From the NCBI RefSeq assembly GCF_002174455.2, contig NZ_CP147246.1, positions 2,644,001 to 2,708,000 of the forward strand: a stretch of 64,000 nucleotides of DNA, in the 5' to 3' direction. The first letter of the stretch is position 1. Each line of letters starts with the position of its first letter. The notes beneath the pieces were generated by a model. That model was not told where the DNA came from and searched no databases. It saw only the letters and a list, made by a program, of their open reading frames with translations. The position numbers and the translations under genes were made by a program. Below, one piece after another: positions 18,324 through 26,606 of this stretch. Origin of the DNA: Enterococcus sp. 9D6_DIV0238 (lineage in GTDB: Bacteria > Bacillota > Bacilli > Lactobacillales > Enterococcaceae).

Positions 18324-19343
18324 ATGAGAAAAAACACATTAGAACAGACTTTTGATGCTGCAAATGATGCATTATTCTTATTTGAAAATGATCGATGTAT
18401 CAAATACAATAAAGCAGCGAATGAATTGAATAAAGCTTTTCAAATTCATTTACCAAAGATTTTAGAAATTGCCAAAGGTGAAGGCTGTATGCTGCATTCA
18501 ACGATGGATAAATGTTTGGACTGCGAAGTCAGAGCGGATTGGGATCAAGGTGCTTTTCCACTTATTTTAATGACGGTGACTGGTCGTCAGGAACAATTTA
18601 GCGGCAGTTATGCTGAGGTAAATGAGACCACTTCTTTATTGAGTCTGCGTCGTATTGCAGTAGAAGAACGAATGCAGCAGATGATCCAAAACAAGCGTTT
18701 GATCGAATATGTGAATCAAGCACATGAAAATGAACGCCGAGCTTTGTCTCAGGAGCTTCATGATGGATTAGCACAAAGCATTTACAGTTTGATGCTTGAA
18801 ACGCGGCAGCTGAAATGGATGGATCGATTAGATGGACTTACGGAGAAGCTGCAAAAAATCGATGATGATTTTGTTTCATTGCTTAGTGAAGTGAAACAAT
18901 TGGCAGTCGATCTGCGTCCAGCGGCTTTGGACGATTTAGGTTTGATTCCGGCAATCGAAGTCTTACTTCATCGATACAAGGAGACGACAGGCCTTCATAT
19001 TCATTTTATTCCGGTAGTACCCAGCAAACGATTTGCAGAGAGCTTGGAAACGATTACGTATCGTGTATTGCAGGAAAGCGTGATGAATAGCGTGAAATAC
19101 GCAGATGTGGATGAATTATGGGTAACCTTGAGTGAGCGGAATGCTCATTTGGTGTTGACTGTACGGGATCATGGCAAAGGATTTGATGTTCATTTGGTCA
19201 ATGAAAATAGTCAGGGATTAGGGCTTTTACACATGCAGGAAAGAGCTGAATCGATTGGTGGACATCTAGACATTCATTCTGAAAAAGGTGAAGGAACGAC
19301 GATCGTTTTGCGTTTACCGATTGAACGGGAGGAAGTAAAATGA
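18324..19343 (+). CDS. nreB: NreB-like oxygen-sensing histidine kinase
   Basis: This soluble 339-residue kinase has no transmembrane helices. An N-terminal PAS-like region (about 1-110) carries four cysteines: Cys25, Cys55, Cys64 and Cys67. The dimerisation/phosphoacceptor region has His146 in ELHDGLAQS (HisKA_3 type). An HATPase domain with QESVMNSVKYA, DHGKGFD and GLGLLHMQERAESIGG completes it. Staphylococcal NreB holds an oxygen-labile [4Fe-4S] cluster on two CxxC pairs. Here only Cys64/Cys67 form such a pair, so the ligand spacing differs. It phosphorylates the response regulator encoded next, whose ATG overlaps the kinase stop codon. Confidence 0.88.
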   Translation: MRKNTLEQTFDAANDALFLFENDRCIKYNKAANELNKAFQIHLPKILEIAKGEGCMLHSTMDKCLDCEVRADWDQGAFPLILMTVTGRQEQFSGSYAEVNETTSLLSLRRIAVEERMQQMIQNKRLIEYVNQAHENERRALSQELHDGLAQSIYSLMLETRQLKWMDRLDGLTEKLQKIDDDFVSLLSEVKQLAVDLRPAALDDLGLIPAIEVLLHRYKETTGLHIHFIPVVPSKRFAESLETITYRVLQESVMNSVKYADVDELWVTLSERNAHLVLTVRDHGKGFDVHLVNENSQGLGLLHMQERAESIGGHLDIHSEKGEGTTIVLRLPIEREEVK

Positions 19344-19987
19344 ACATTATCATAGCAGACGATCATGCAGTTGTCCGAAGCGGATTACGTTTATTGCTGG
19401 AAGGACATGAAAATATAACTGTCGTAGGCGATGCAGCTGATGGAACGGAAGCTTTTATGCTGCTGGAAAAATTTCCAGTGGATATAGTATTGATGGATCT
19501 GCGAATGCCGCCAGGAGAAAATGGGTTACAAACAACACGCAGAATCAAAGAGCATTTTCCAAAAGTCAAGACGATTATTTTAAGTATGCATGATGAAGAA
19601 GAATATGTTCGTAAAGCTTTGGAGTATGGCGCCAAGGGGTATATCCTAAAAAGTTCACCGGATACTGTTCTACTCGAAGCGATCGAACAGATTGCAGCGG
19701 GCAAGACTACTATCGATCCTTTTTTTGGACAATACAGCAAAGAAAACTGGTGCAATGAGCAGAAAAAGATCGAAAAAGATAATAAATATGAGCGTCTTTC
19801 AAAACGTGAACGGGAAGTATTACCATTGGTAGCGTTGGGGTACAGCAATAAAGAAATTGCTGAGCGGTTATTCATTTCGGTAAAAACGGTTGAGGTCCAT
19901 AAATCCCATGTGATGAAAAAGCTGGAATTTGAAACCTTTACTGAACTTTTGCAATATAGTATGAAACATCAACTAATCGATTTATGA
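19340..19987 (+). CDS. nreC: NreC-like LuxR-family response regulator
   Basis: This 215-residue regulator has a receiver domain with the acidic pocket DD at residues 7-8, the phosphoacceptor Asp53 in VLMDLRMP, and Lys near 105. A C-terminal LuxR/NarL helix-turn-helix follows (about 148-212, LSKREREVLPLVALGYSNKEIA). NreC-type proteins activate nitrate and nitrite respiration genes without oxygen. Its likely targets here are nirB and the surrounding genes. The gene overlaps nreB by four bases and is followed after nine bases by sirB, so the sensors and the siroheme genes form one transcript. Confidence 0.92.
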   Translation: MNIIIADDHAVVRSGLRLLLEGHENITVVGDAADGTEAFMLLEKFPVDIVLMDLRMPPGENGLQTTRRIKEHFPKVKTIILSMHDEEEYVRKALEYGAKGYILKSSPDTVLLEAIEQIAAGKTTIDPFFGQYSKENWCNEQKKIEKDNKYERLSKREREVLPLVALGYSNKEIAERLFISVKTVEVHKSHVMKKLEFETFTELLQYSMKHQLIDL

Positions 19988-19996
19988 GGTGAAAAA

Positions 19997-20734
19997 ATGA
20001 TAGGGATTCTTTATGTCTTTCACGGCAGTCAAAAAAATGAAAAAAATCAGGCAGCAATGACATTTATTCAACAGCTGCAAGAAAAATTACCAACCAACCT
20101 TGTACAAAAAACAGCATTTCTAGAGAATCATCCCGATACTATTGCAGTTATCGCAGAACGATTGATTGAATCTGGTGTTGAAAAAATAATCGTTGTGCCA
20201 GTATTACTATTTGCTGCCAAGCATGCATTGGTTGATATTCCAGCAGAATTAGCGCATGTTAAAAAAGCATATCCAACAGTTCAATTTATTCAAACTAAAA
20301 CATTTGGCAGTAAAAAAGGCAGCCGAGCTGTTTTACTCGAGCGCTTTAAGGCAGTTTGTGAAGAACAGCCGAATGATGAAATGATTGGCTTTTTGGTGGC
20401 TCATGGCACAAAACAAACAGAAGAACCTCAGCAAATATTAGTGGAAATTGCTTCAGAAATTGAACAGCAGGTCGGCTATCCAGTAACAGCAGTCAGCTTA
20501 AAAGGGCAAAAAAATTATTTAGAGATCATTGGTGAGCAGCTGGATAAAGAGCACAAACCAATCATCGTTCCTTTCTTTTTATTTGACGGGCACTTGATCA
20601 CGATCATGAAGAATAAACTAGCAGAAGTGTTTCCAACAACTAGCTTTATTATTACACCAACGTTAGAGTTTGATTTTCGAATTTTGAGTGATTTAGAAGA
20701 AATCGTTCGTGAGGCACTAGCATGTATCCAGTAA
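19997..20734 (+). CDS. sirB: Sirohydrochlorin ferrochelatase (SirB/CbiX)
   Basis: The 245-residue protein has two CbiX-type repeats. The first begins ILYVFHGSQ with the metal-binding His9, and the second contains FLVAHGTKQTEEPQ near residue 130. It inserts ferrous iron into sirohydrochlorin, the last step of siroheme synthesis needed by the nitrite reductase downstream. The VVPVLLFAAKHALVDIP and PFFLFDGHLITIM segments are typical. GAGGTG lies before the ATG. The stop codon overlaps the start of the dehydrogenase gene by 13 bases. Confidence 0.9.
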   Translation: MIGILYVFHGSQKNEKNQAAMTFIQQLQEKLPTNLVQKTAFLENHPDTIAVIAERLIESGVEKIIVVPVLLFAAKHALVDIPAELAHVKKAYPTVQFIQTKTFGSKKGSRAVLLERFKAVCEEQPNDEMIGFLVAHGTKQTEEPQQILVEIASEIEQQVGYPVTAVSLKGQKNYLEIIGEQLDKEHKPIIVPFFLFDGHLITIMKNKLAEVFPTTSFIITPTLEFDFRILSDLEEIVREALACIQ

Positions 20735-21168
20735 TGCTTGACTTGACAGAAAAGAAAATCGTGATTATTGGTGGCGGTAAAATTGCTTTAAGAAAAGCAA
20801 AAGCAGTTTTAGAGGCGAATGGTACAGCTACGATCATCGCACCAAACATCTTACCGGAATTTTTTAAGCTTAGTGATGTTCAATTGATTGAGGCTCTCTA
20901 TGAACGTAAGTATATCGAAACAGCACACTTGATTTTTGCTTGCACAGATTCTTTCACGATCAATCAGCAAATTGTAAAGGATGCCGTTGACTGGCAGTGG
21001 GTCAATGACTGTAGTCACAAAGAAAATAGCAATTTTTACAACATGAGTACAATCGAACAAGAAGATTATTTGATAGCTTTATCTTCTTATGGGAAGGATC
21101 CAGCTAAACTAAAAGAGAAGCGAAAAAAATTGGAAAATCTATTGAATCTAAACCATTCAACAAATTAA
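20722..21168 (+). CDS. sirC: Precorrin-2 dehydrogenase (SirC/Met8-type)
   Basis: This 148-residue NAD-dependent enzyme oxidises precorrin-2 to sirohydrochlorin. The N-terminal Rossmann motif VIIGGGKIALRKAKAVLEANG (about residues 14-34) and the sequence WVNDCSHKENSNFYNMS near 91-107 match bacterial SirC/Met8 proteins. It overlaps sirB by 13 bases and ends the nreABC-sirBC transcript at a hairpin terminator. Together with SUMT, HemC and HemD downstream it supplies siroheme from porphobilinogen. Confidence 0.9.
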   Translation: MYPVMLDLTEKKIVIIGGGKIALRKAKAVLEANGTATIIAPNILPEFFKLSDVQLIEALYERKYIETAHLIFACTDSFTINQQIVKDAVDWQWVNDCSHKENSNFYNMSTIEQEDYLIALSSYGKDPAKLKEKRKKLENLLNLNHSTN

Positions 21169-21178
21169 GTAAAAAACG

Positions 21179-21216
21179 ACCATGACCTGTTTGACGATAG
21201 GACATGGTTATTTTTT
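21179..21216. terminator. Terminator between sirC and a convergent gene
   Basis: ACCATGACCT (21179-21188) pairs with AGGACATGGT (one mismatch), followed by six T on the plus strand and A-rich sequence on the other side. It can serve both converging transcripts. Confidence 0.8.
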
Positions 21217-21645
21217 ATAAATAGGATTTAATAATTTTTTCAAAGTCTTTATTAATAAGGTTGTTAAAAGCAATGTTGATAAAAACTTCCTGACCATTAT
21301 TCAAAAGCAAAACAGGATAATAACTAGTTATAGGGTTTTTATGCGGGGTTAATTCTTTATAAGTAATCTCTTTGATGTCAGCCCTTTTTATAACTATTTG
21401 TTTTTTACATTCAATAAAATCGCATGTTCATGAATGGCGATGTGATCGGCTCTTTTGAATATAAGGAAAAAGAGCCCAATCAAAATAAAAATAGATCCAA
21501 TAATATATCCAAATAATTTGGCATATATAAAATTAGCTCCGACAGCAATTACGATTCCTAAAATAGTGAAAACCAGTCCGTTTTTTAAACTATCTGTTTT
21601 GGATTTGTATAATAATTTTCCAAGCTCGTTCATTTTTTCTTTCAC
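21215..21645 (-). pseudogene. DUF5381-like membrane protein gene split by a -1 frameshift
   Basis: The first frame (21645-21394) encodes 83 residues with two hydrophobic segments and stops just after NVKNK. Changing to the -1 frame at the A-run near 21405 opens a further 65 or so codons (KQIVIKRADIKEITYKEL... to ...KIIKSYL) ending at the stop 21215-21217. Together they give a plausible protein of about 147 residues: two membrane helices followed by a small beta-rich domain, as in DUF5381 proteins. The junction reads A AAA AAC in the zero frame, a possible slippery site. A missing A (six instead of seven), a sequencing error or programmed frameshifting would all fit. Confidence 0.65.
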
Positions 21646-21703
21646 TCCTTTCCCTTAGTATATCATAATGTTTTTCTATAGAAAATTACATACTTGCAGT
21701 TAA

Positions 21704-21719
21704 TTAGGTAATTCCCTAA
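21704..21719. promoter_or_regulatory. Palindrome upstream of nirB, candidate NreC operator
   Basis: TTAGGTAATTCCCTAA is a 16-base palindrome with one mismatched central pair, placed 81 bases before the nirB start. Response regulators of the NarL/NreC group bind inverted repeats in such positions. The link to the NreC-like protein is inferred from position only. Confidence 0.45.
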
Positions 21720-21799
21720 TAGGCAGTATTCATACTTATTGTTATGCTGAAAACAGCAAATTATAGACTAGATTGCTCAAGTAATCACAAAAGGGGATC

Positions 21800-24211
21800 A
21801 TGAATAAAATGAAAGAAAAGCTTGTCTTAATTGGAAATGGAATGGCCGGAGTTCGTACGATCGAAGAAATTCTTGATCGGGATGCAAAACGTTATCAAAT
21901 CACGATCATTGGTGAAGAAAAGTATCCGAATTATAATCGTATTATGTTGTCGAATGTACTGCAAAAGAAAATGACAGTTCCTGAAATCGTTACAAATCCG
22001 TTGGAGTGGTATGAAGAAAATCAGATCGAGCTGATCAATCATGATCCAGTTGTAAAGATGGACACCGCAGCAAAACAAGTTATTACACAATCAGGTAAAG
22101 AAATTTCTTATGATAAATGTATTGTAGCAACAGGCTCTAGAGCATTTATTTTACCAGTAGAAGGAGCGAACCTGCCGGGTGTGGTTGGTTTTAGAACGAT
22201 CGATGATACAGAAAACATGCTGGAAGCAGCTCAAAAATATCAAAAGGCAGTCGTGATCGGCGGCGGTTTACTTGGTTTAGAGGCGGCTAAGGGTCTTTTG
22301 GATCAAGGGATGGACGTCACAGTTGTTCACTTAGAAAAATGGTTGATGGAAACGCAACTGGACGAAAAAGCTGGCAAAATGCTGCAAGCTGATTTGGAAA
22401 AACAAGGACTAAAATTCTTGATGGAAAAAATGACTCAAAAAATTCTAGGAGAAGATCGTGTCACAGGCTTAGCTTTTAGTGATGGTACATCGATCGAAAC
22501 AGATATAGTTGTAATGTCGATCGGGATTCGTTCGGAGACAACGGTTGCTAAAGCAGCGAATATTGAAGTCAACAGAGGAATCGTCGTAGATGATTTCATG
22601 CATACTAGTATTGAAGATGTTTATGCAGTGGGGGAATGTGCTGAGCATAACGGCAATGTCTACGGCTTAGTTGCACCATTATTTGAGCAAGGCAAAGTTT
22701 TAGCAGATGTTCTGACCGGACGTGAAGCAAAACCTTATAAAGGAAGTACGACATTTACTTCGCTAAAAGTATCTGGCTGTGATCTTTATTCTGCTGGTAA
22801 TATCAAGCAGCAAGAAGGGGTAAATAGTATTGAAGCTTTTGATGGTATCAATTACACATACAAGAAGATTTTCGTCAAAGAGGATCGAGTGGTCGGTGTT
22901 GTACTATATGGCGATACGAGTGAAGGAAATCGCTACTACAATATTTTAAAGAAAAATGAAAGTATCGAAGACTATACACCTGTTTCATTACTGCATATGG
23001 TGGGCGAGGAAGCGAGTGCCGATGTTAGTGAATGGCCGGATGATGAAGTGATCTGCGGCTGTAACGGGATCGATAAAGGAACGATCATGACGGCTATAAG
23101 AGAAAAAGAATTAACATCTGTTGTAGAGGTCACGAAGCACACTAAAGCTGGCGGCTCTTGCGGAAAATGTAAATCAGTCATCAGTGATGTTTTGGCACAT
23201 GCATTAGGCGGAGAAGTGGTTTCAGCTCCAACAGGAATTTGTGGCTGTACAGACTTAACAAGAGATCAGATCGTTACACAAATTTATGCAAAAAAATTAA
23301 CGTCTTCAGAAGAAGTATATCGTGAATTAAACTTTATTAATCCAGAAGGCTGTCCAAAATGTCGTCCGGCAATCAATTTCTATTTGAATGTTGCTTGGCC
23401 TAAGGAACATGAGGATGAAAAAGAATCTCGCTATGTTAACGAACGCTTATATGCCAATATTCAAAATGACGGAACGTTTTCGGTGATTCCAAGAATGCGT
23501 GGCGGAAAAACGAATCCACAACAATTATTGCTGATTGCAAAAGTTGCTGAAAAATATGATGTCCCAATGGTAAAGGTGACAGGAAGTCAACGAATCGGTT
23601 TGTATGGTGTCAAAAAAGAAGACCTACCACAAATTTGGGAAGAACTGGATATGAAAGCAGCGGGTGCTTATGCTAAAGCTGTTCGTTCTGTGAAAACATG
23701 TGTTGGAGCAAACTTTTGTCGCTTTGGTACGCAGGATTCTATGGGACTGGGAATCAAATTAGAACAACGGTATGAATTTATTGATACACCACATAAATTT
23801 AAAATGGGGGTTTCTGCTTGTCCAAGAAGTTGTGTGGAAAGCGGCGTGAAAGACTTCGGGATCATCGGTGTTGAAAATGGGTTCCAAATCTATATCGGTG
23901 GAAATGGCGGGACAGAAGTTAAGGAAGCTCAATTGCTGACAACCGCTGAGACAGAACAAGAAGTCATCGATATTTGCGGAGCAATGCTTCAATATTATCG
24001 AGAAACAGGTATTTATGCAGAGCGTACAGCGCCGTGGATCGAACGGATGGGCTTTGATGTTGTGAAAGAGGTATTGTTAAATTCTGAAAAACGTCAGGAA
24101 TTATTAGCCGCATTAGATCAAGCAGTCGAAGGTCGTCGTGGCAATCCGTGGGATGAAGTCGTTGAAGATCAACAAACACGCGAAGAATTGTATACAGTAG
24201 GGAGAGTCTAA
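21800..24211 (+). CDS. nirB: Assimilatory-type NADH nitrite reductase, large subunit
   Basis: This 803-residue cytosolic enzyme reduces nitrite to ammonia with NADH. An N-terminal FAD/NAD domain has VLIGNGMAGVRTIEE, ATGSRAF and VIGGGLLGLEAA. Two [2Fe-2S]-type BFD segments follow: CGC near 419-421 with CGKC near 454-457, then a second with CGC and CPKC. The C-terminal part is the siroheme/[4Fe-4S] domain, with Cys634 and Cys640 (CxxxxxC) and Cys674 and Cys678 (CxxxC). The length is within the family range. It heads the nirBD-cobA unit. The ATG at 21800 has AAGGGGAT upstream; another ATG nine bases later is possible. Confidence 0.96.
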   Translation: MNKMKEKLVLIGNGMAGVRTIEEILDRDAKRYQITIIGEEKYPNYNRIMLSNVLQKKMTVPEIVTNPLEWYEENQIELINHDPVVKMDTAAKQVITQSGKEISYDKCIVATGSRAFILPVEGANLPGVVGFRTIDDTENMLEAAQKYQKAVVIGGGLLGLEAAKGLLDQGMDVTVVHLEKWLMETQLDEKAGKMLQADLEKQGLKFLMEKMTQKILGEDRVTGLAFSDGTSIETDIVVMSIGIRSETTVAKAANIEVNRGIVVDDFMHTSIEDVYAVGECAEHNGNVYGLVAPLFEQGKVLADVLTGREAKPYKGSTTFTSLKVSGCDLYSAGNIKQQEGVNSIEAFDGINYTYKKIFVKEDRVVGVVLYGDTSEGNRYYNILKKNESIEDYTPVSLLHMVGEEASADVSEWPDDEVICGCNGIDKGTIMTAIREKELTSVVEVTKHTKAGGSCGKCKSVISDVLAHALGGEVVSAPTGICGCTDLTRDQIVTQIYAKKLTSSEEVYRELNFINPEGCPKCRPAINFYLNVAWPKEHEDEKESRYVNERLYANIQNDGTFSVIPRMRGGKTNPQQLLLIAKVAEKYDVPMVKVTGSQRIGLYGVKKEDLPQIWEELDMKAAGAYAKAVRSVKTCVGANFCRFGTQDSMGLGIKLEQRYEFIDTPHKFKMGVSACPRSCVESGVKDFGIIGVENGFQIYIGGNGGTEVKEAQLLTTAETEQEVIDICGAMLQYYRETGIYAERTAPWIERMGFDVVKEVLLNSEKRQELLAALDQAVEGRRGNPWDEVVEDQQTREELYTVGRV

Positions 24212-24212
24212 A

Positions 24213-24518
24213 ATGGAAAAAGTTTTTGTTGCCCGCTTAGATGAATTAGCATCAAGAATGGGAAAAGAAGTCATTGTTGGAGAACAGAAAATTGCTGTTT
24301 TTCGTTTAAGCGATGATCGTGTGAAAGCAATCGAAAATATTTGTCCCCATAAGCAAGGACCTTTAGCTGAAGGAACGGTTTCCGGTGAATATGTCTTTTG
24401 TCCGCTACATGATTACAAGATCGATCTGAATGATGGTCAAGTTCAAGAACCGGACGAAGGCTGTGTTCGTGCCTATGAAACGATTGTTGAAGAAAACCTT
24501 GTCTACGTTATGGTGTAA
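24213..24518 (+). CDS. nirD: Nitrite reductase small subunit (Rieske-type)
   Basis: This 101-residue Rieske-fold partner of NirB has a complete cluster motif: Cys44-Pro-His46 in ICPHKQGPL and Cys63...His66 in FCPLHDYKI. Many NirD proteins have lost these ligands, so this one probably keeps a [2Fe-2S] centre. It starts one base after the nirB stop codon, with GGGAGAG inside the end of nirB as ribosome binding site. The SUMT gene begins two bases after its stop codon. Confidence 0.93.
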   Translation: MEKVFVARLDELASRMGKEVIVGEQKIAVFRLSDDRVKAIENICPHKQGPLAEGTVSGEYVFCPLHDYKIDLNDGQVQEPDEGCVRAYETIVEENLVYVMV

Positions 24519-24520
24519 TT

Positions 24521-25510
24521 ATGGGAAAGGTTTATTTTGTCGGTGCAGGTTCAGGAGATCCAGAATTATTGACACTAAAAGGAAAACGAGTGTTGGAAGC
24601 GGCTGATGTGATCATCTATGACCGTTTAGTTCATCCTGTGCTATTGTACTTAGCTAAAGATTCGGCCCGTTTTATTTATAGCGGTAAATACCCGAAGAAT
24701 CACGTGTTAAAGCAAAAAACTATTAATGAGCTATTGTTGGAAGAAGGAAGAAAACAGCAGTGTGTAGTGCGTTTAAAGGGTGGCGATCCTGGTATTTTCG
24801 GCCGCGTCGGCGAGGAGATCACGACGTTAAAAAGTGAAAACATCAGCTATGAAATTGTCCCAGGTGTTACTGCTGCATCTGCTGCCAGCAGTTATAGCGG
24901 TATCCCTTTAACTCACCGAGAGTGCAGTAGTAAAGTAACTTTAGCAACCGCTCATCGTCAAGCTGGTGAAATGGTTGATTTTAAAGGGTTGACAGAAAAT
25001 GGCACGGTATGTTTATACATGGGCGTGGAGCGAGCAAAAAGTACGCAGAAAAAACTTCTAGAGCAAGGTGTCTCAAAGGATTTACCGGTAGCTATCATTG
25101 AGTGGGCAAGCCTTGGTCGTCAGCGTACTGTAACAACGACACTTCAAGAGTTGATCAAAACGATTGACGACAAGCACATTCAAAATCCGTCATTGATTAT
25201 TCTAGGAGAAGTAGCAGCTTATCGTAAAGGGGCAGACTGGTTTGAGGAAATGCCATTATTTGGGCATAAAATCTTGTTGATCGATACGCAGAAGATCAAG
25301 TTCGAAACGATTCTTTCGTATACGCAAGAAGGTGCAGATGTTTACGCCATTCAAGTTGGTGAAGCTCGAGATCGCAGATACGATGAGGTCCACCAACAAT
25401 ACTTGAAAGACCATTCGTTCGATGAAGTTGTTTATTTGGATCAGGAGTTAAAAACGATATATAACAAACAATGGGATGTTTTGAAAAAAGAAATAACCTT
25501 AGGAAAATAG
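24521..25510 (+). CDS. cobA: Uroporphyrinogen-III C-methyltransferase (SUMT) with truncated HemD-like tail
   Basis: Residues 1 to about 245 form the SAM-dependent methyltransferase that makes precorrin-2: VGAGSGDPELLTLKG at the start, VRLKGGDPGIFGRVGEE near 82-98, VPGVTAASAA, and YMGVERAK. Residues about 247-329 (LFGHKILLIDTQKIKFETIL...) look like the first part of a HemD domain, as in CobA-HemD fusions, but only about 80 of the usual 240 residues remain. The last codons and the TAG stop lie inside hairpin repeat B (its conserved CCTTAGGAAAATAG), so the repeat appears to have cut off the tail. A separate full hemD lies at 27.5 kb. Confidence 0.9.
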   Translation: MGKVYFVGAGSGDPELLTLKGKRVLEAADVIIYDRLVHPVLLYLAKDSARFIYSGKYPKNHVLKQKTINELLLEEGRKQQCVVRLKGGDPGIFGRVGEEITTLKSENISYEIVPGVTAASAASSYSGIPLTHRECSSKVTLATAHRQAGEMVDFKGLTENGTVCLYMGVERAKSTQKKLLEQGVSKDLPVAIIEWASLGRQRTVTTTLQELIKTIDDKHIQNPSLIILGEVAAYRKGADWFEEMPLFGHKILLIDTQKIKFETILSYTQEGADVYAIQVGEARDRRYDEVHQQYLKDHSFDEVVYLDQELKTIYNKQWDVLKKEITLGK

Positions 25511-25752
25511 ATAAATTACCAGTGTGACAAAGAACGTCACAAAGTCAATTTCCTGATTTTCTACAGAATTAAACGATTTGTTCCGTTTTTACTGAGAAAC
25601 ACAACGAAAGTAATGAGTTGATGTTAATCAGTTATATTATCCAGCTGCACAAGCCAGCCTTTCGAAAAAAAGATAAATTTGGTGTGAGACAAAAAGCGTC
25701 TCAACCAAATTTCTTATTTTTCAGTCAAGGCTAAACGGCTTGTTCCGCTTTT
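25497..25752 (+). repeat. Double hairpin repeat element B (units 25497-25590 and 25643-25752)
   Basis: The first unit begins directly at CCTTAGGAAAATAG and lacks the left outer arm (AGCTGCACAAATCAAT) found in the others; that arm is replaced by the 3' end of the SUMT gene. Its tip is GTGAC/GTCAC. The second unit is complete with changed but still paired arms, CAAGCC-AGCCTT with AAGGCT-GGCTTG, and tip GAGAC/GTCTC. The spacer CTGAGAAACACAACGAAAG resembles that of element A. The second unit ends about eight bases before the ribosome binding site of nirC. Confidence 0.8.
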
Positions 25753-25773
25753 AAATTAAGGAGATGAAATTTT

Positions 25774-26559
25774 ATGGGGGCACTTCAACCGCCGGAAATA
25801 GTTGATGTTACAATTGAAAAAGGAATTCAAAAAGCCCGAGCAAGTGTTTTGACATTGGCCGTGTTAGGCTTTTTAGCAGGGATGTTTATTGCTGTTGCAG
25901 GAGTTGCGATGATTCGAGCAATGGGAACGATGCCGAAGGAGTGGGGGAGCCTAGTTAATGTGATTGGCGCTGCGGTTTTTCCATTTGGTTTGATCTGTTT
26001 ATTATTAGCTGGTGGTGAGTTGGTGACTGGCAATATGATGGTCGTTTCCATGGCGCTGTTTTCCAAAAAAATCAATGGAAAAGAATGGGTACGTAATATT
26101 GTGATCGTCACGATTTTTAACTTGCTTGGTTCTTTATTTGTTGCTTATTTCTTTGGTTATTTAAGTGGTGCGTTACAAGGCGATTTTGCTGAGCGGGCGA
26201 TTCAGGTTTCTCTAGGAAGAACGAAAGATACCTTCTTACAAGGATTTCTTTCCGGAATTGCCTGTAACTTTTTAGTCAGTACAGCTGTTTATTTAAATTT
26301 TGCAGCGAAAGATTTTATCGGAAAAATCGTAGGAATCTTTTTACCGATCATGGGATTTGTAATTTGTGGATATCAGCATGTGGTAGCCAATATGTTCTTG
26401 ATTCCAATGGGGATTTTTCTAGGAGGAAATACTTGGGCAGCTTTTGGTCAAAATATGGTCAGTGTTTATTTAGGGAATATCGTTGGCGGCGGCCTTTTTG
26501 TGGCAGGATTATATTTTCTGGCCTACAAAGTAGGTACACGTCAGTTGTCAAACAAGTAA
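25774..26559 (+). CDS. nirC: Formate/nitrite transporter family channel
   Basis: This 261-residue membrane protein of the FNT family has six hydrophobic segments, ending with GNIVGGGLFVAGLYFLAYK. The family signatures LLAGGELVTGNMMVVSMAL (near 72-90) and GIACNFLVSTAVYLNFAAKD (near 156-175) are present, as is the central-pore His region QHVVANMFLIPMG. Its place between nitrite reductase and siroheme genes argues for nitrite import rather than formate. AAGGAGATG precedes the ATG. The leader carries hairpin repeat B, which may affect its expression. Confidence 0.9.
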   Translation: MGALQPPEIVDVTIEKGIQKARASVLTLAVLGFLAGMFIAVAGVAMIRAMGTMPKEWGSLVNVIGAAVFPFGLICLLLAGGELVTGNMMVVSMALFSKKINGKEWVRNIVIVTIFNLLGSLFVAYFFGYLSGALQGDFAERAIQVSLGRTKDTFLQGFLSGIACNFLVSTAVYLNFAAKDFIGKIVGIFLPIMGFVICGYQHVVANMFLIPMGIFLGGNTWAAFGQNMVSVYLGNIVGGGLFVAGLYFLAYKVGTRQLSNK

Positions 26560-26606
26560 AATCTAGTATGATTATAGGATAAGAAAACATAAAGGAAGTA
26601 AAAAAG

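Noticed and set aside
19363..19875. 170-codon frame on the minus strand within nreC
   Set aside because: It is fully inside a well-supported response regulator gene and has no sensible product.
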